Source: Larkinella rosea (GTDB lineage Bacteria; Bacteroidota; Bacteroidia; Cytophagales; Spirosomataceae). From it: a DNA stretch of 64,000 bases. This document shows positions 63,107 through 64,000 of this stretch, piece by piece. The translations under genes were made by a program, and so were the position numbers. The notes below the pieces were generated by a model. That model was not told the origin of the DNA. It made no database searches and saw only the letters and a program-made list of their open reading frames with translations. The stretch lies in the NCBI RefSeq assembly GCF_003858635.1, contig NZ_RQJO01000007.1:869941-933940 (forward strand). The letters run 5' to 3'. Position 1 is the first letter of the stretch. Every line of letters begins with the position of its first letter.

Positions 63107-64000
63107 ATGAGTCCAGTCCTTGCTACCCAACAGACGTGCTATCATTGCGGTACAACTTGTAATAAAACGATCCTTCTCGACGATAAACCGTTCTGCTGCG
63201 AAGGCTGCCAGGCGGTTTATCAGATTCTGAATGATAATCAGTTGTGTCAGTATTACAACCTAACTGCCGCGCCGGGTCAGTCGCCCAAAATCTCACGGTT
63301 CAGTTTTCTGGATCATCCCGACATCGTTGCCCAGCTGATTGATTTTTCGGATGGCAACCAGTCGAACGTTACATTTTACGTTCCCACGATTCATTGCAGT
63401 TCGTGTCTGTATTTGCTGGAACACCTGTACCGGCTGCATCCGGGCGTTCGTCGGTCGCGGGTGGATTTCCTCAAAAAACACGTTCACGTAACGTTTCAGC
63501 CCGCCGATTTGTCGCTCCGCCAGTTGGCCGAGTTGCTGACTTCATTGGGTTACGAACCGCTGATCAGCCTGAACGACGTGGTGCAGGAGCAGCAAAAACC
63601 GTCGTATAAACCGCGATTGTATAAACTGGCCGTTGCTGGTTTTTGTGCCGGAAACATCATGCTGTTCAGCTTCCCGGAATACCTCGGTCTGGATGATCCG
63701 GCGTTTCGGCGTTTGTTTGGCTACCTCAACTGGCTGTTGGCAACACCGGTCGTCTTTTACTCCGGGTGGGAGTATTTCGAATCGGTCTGGTCGGCGTTGC
63801 GCCGAAAAATGATTAACATCGATTTGCCCATCCTGACGGGAATCCTGACCGCCTACGGGCGGGGCATTTACGAGGTGCTGACGCAAACCGGCGCCGGTTA
63901 TTTTGATTCGGTTTCCGGGCTGATTTTCTTTTTGCTTATCGGCAAATGGTTTCAAAAACACACCTACGATTTTCTGTCGTTCGAACGCGATTACAAATCC
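63107..64000 (+). CDS. Heavy-metal P-type ATPase, CcoI/FixI-type (N-terminal part)
   Basis: The gene runs off the window; 298 residues are visible with no stop. It starts MSPVLATQQTCYHCG, with a Cys-rich region (CYHCGTTC, then FCCEGCQAVYQIL) that is the usual metal-binding domain before this kind of ATPase, then HCSSCLYLLEHLYRLHPGV, an HMA-like domain with a CxxC site. Membrane segments follow from about residue 165. The layout fits the copper exporters that supply cbb3 oxidase (CcoI/FixI). It is divergent from hemN. The phosphorylation site lies beyond the window. Confidence 0.9.
   Translation, partial: MSPVLATQQTCYHCGTTCNKTILLDDKPFCCEGCQAVYQILNDNQLCQYYNLTAAPGQSPKISRFSFLDHPDIVAQLIDFSDGNQSNVTFYVPTIHCSSCLYLLEHLYRLHPGVRRSRVDFLKKHVHVTFQPADLSLRQLAELLTSLGYEPLISLNDVVQEQQKPSYKPRLYKLAVAGFCAGNIMLFSFPEYLGLDDPAFRRLFGYLNWLLATPVVFYSGWEYFESVWSALRRKMINIDLPILTGILTAYGRGIYEVLTQTGAGYFDSVSGLIFFLLIGKWFQKHTYDFLSFERDYKS

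Overview
The window reads as a chromosomal segment from a Bacteroidota bacterium of the order Cytophagales, most likely a Spirosoma/Larkinella-type member of the Spirosomataceae. The signs are proteins with type IX secretion sorting domains (types A and B), gliding protein GldC, a short Bacteroidota-type primary sigma factor, the long two-part form of IspG, a propeller-type hybrid histidine kinase, and promoters of the Bacteroidota form TTG-N19-21-TAnnTTTG. Base composition looks even throughout. I see no rRNA, CRISPR array, insertion sequence, phage gene or SusC/SusD pair, so this is mostly core chromosome. The genus is inference.

Layout. 1-9.4 kb: end of an M61-type peptidase with a PDZ domain, a TPR lipoprotein, then a leftward block of menD, rpoD, pnp, rpsO, an LptF/LptG-family permease and a START-like protein. 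9.4-14.7 kb: tRNA-Met, then leftward holA, an ACP phosphodiesterase-like gene, dCMP deaminase, an ABC1/UbiB kinase with a TetR-type regulator, and yajQ. 14.8-27.4 kb: three T9SS-exported proteins interleaved with a ComEC-like protein, a GNAT enzyme, PhoH, DnaB, RlmD and a CHRD lipoprotein. 27.5-32.7 kb: an SDR enzyme, a TPR/SH3 membrane protein, two identical tRNA-Lys genes, a DUF4136 lipoprotein, a DUF3127 protein, ElbB and tRNA-Leu. 32.7-44.9 kb: a 1393-residue hybrid kinase, then nucleotide and housekeeping enzymes (SRAP, deoxynucleoside kinase, TrhO, SurE, a GH3-family protein, LysE-type exporter, NUDIX, CDF transporter). 45-51.4 kb: a likely sugar-use region with a Tat-exported TIM-barrel protein, a Tat-exported GH109-like oxidoreductase, a sugar MFS transporter and a galactokinase-like GHMP kinase, interrupted by the pterin pair queD-folE. 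51.4-64 kb: IspG, small membrane and TPR proteins, a thioredoxin-fold protein, GldC, a DUF4197 protein, CinA, an E2 acyltransferase, an internally duplicated secreted protein with a deoxyribonucleotidase, HemN, and the start of a copper-type P-type ATPase that runs off the end.

The most distinctive non-coding content is a set of dispersed inverted repeats of two sequence types (AATGAACAATGAA-like and CGGTAACCGGTTTTC-like), consistent tRNA promoters, a possible FNR-type site between hemN and the P-type ATPase, and a possible unannotated small RNA beside tRNA-Leu. I found no convincing wholly new multi-gene system. The best candidates for follow-up are the repeat families, the possible small RNA, the duplicated-domain protein and the SSB-like tail on the DUF3127 protein.
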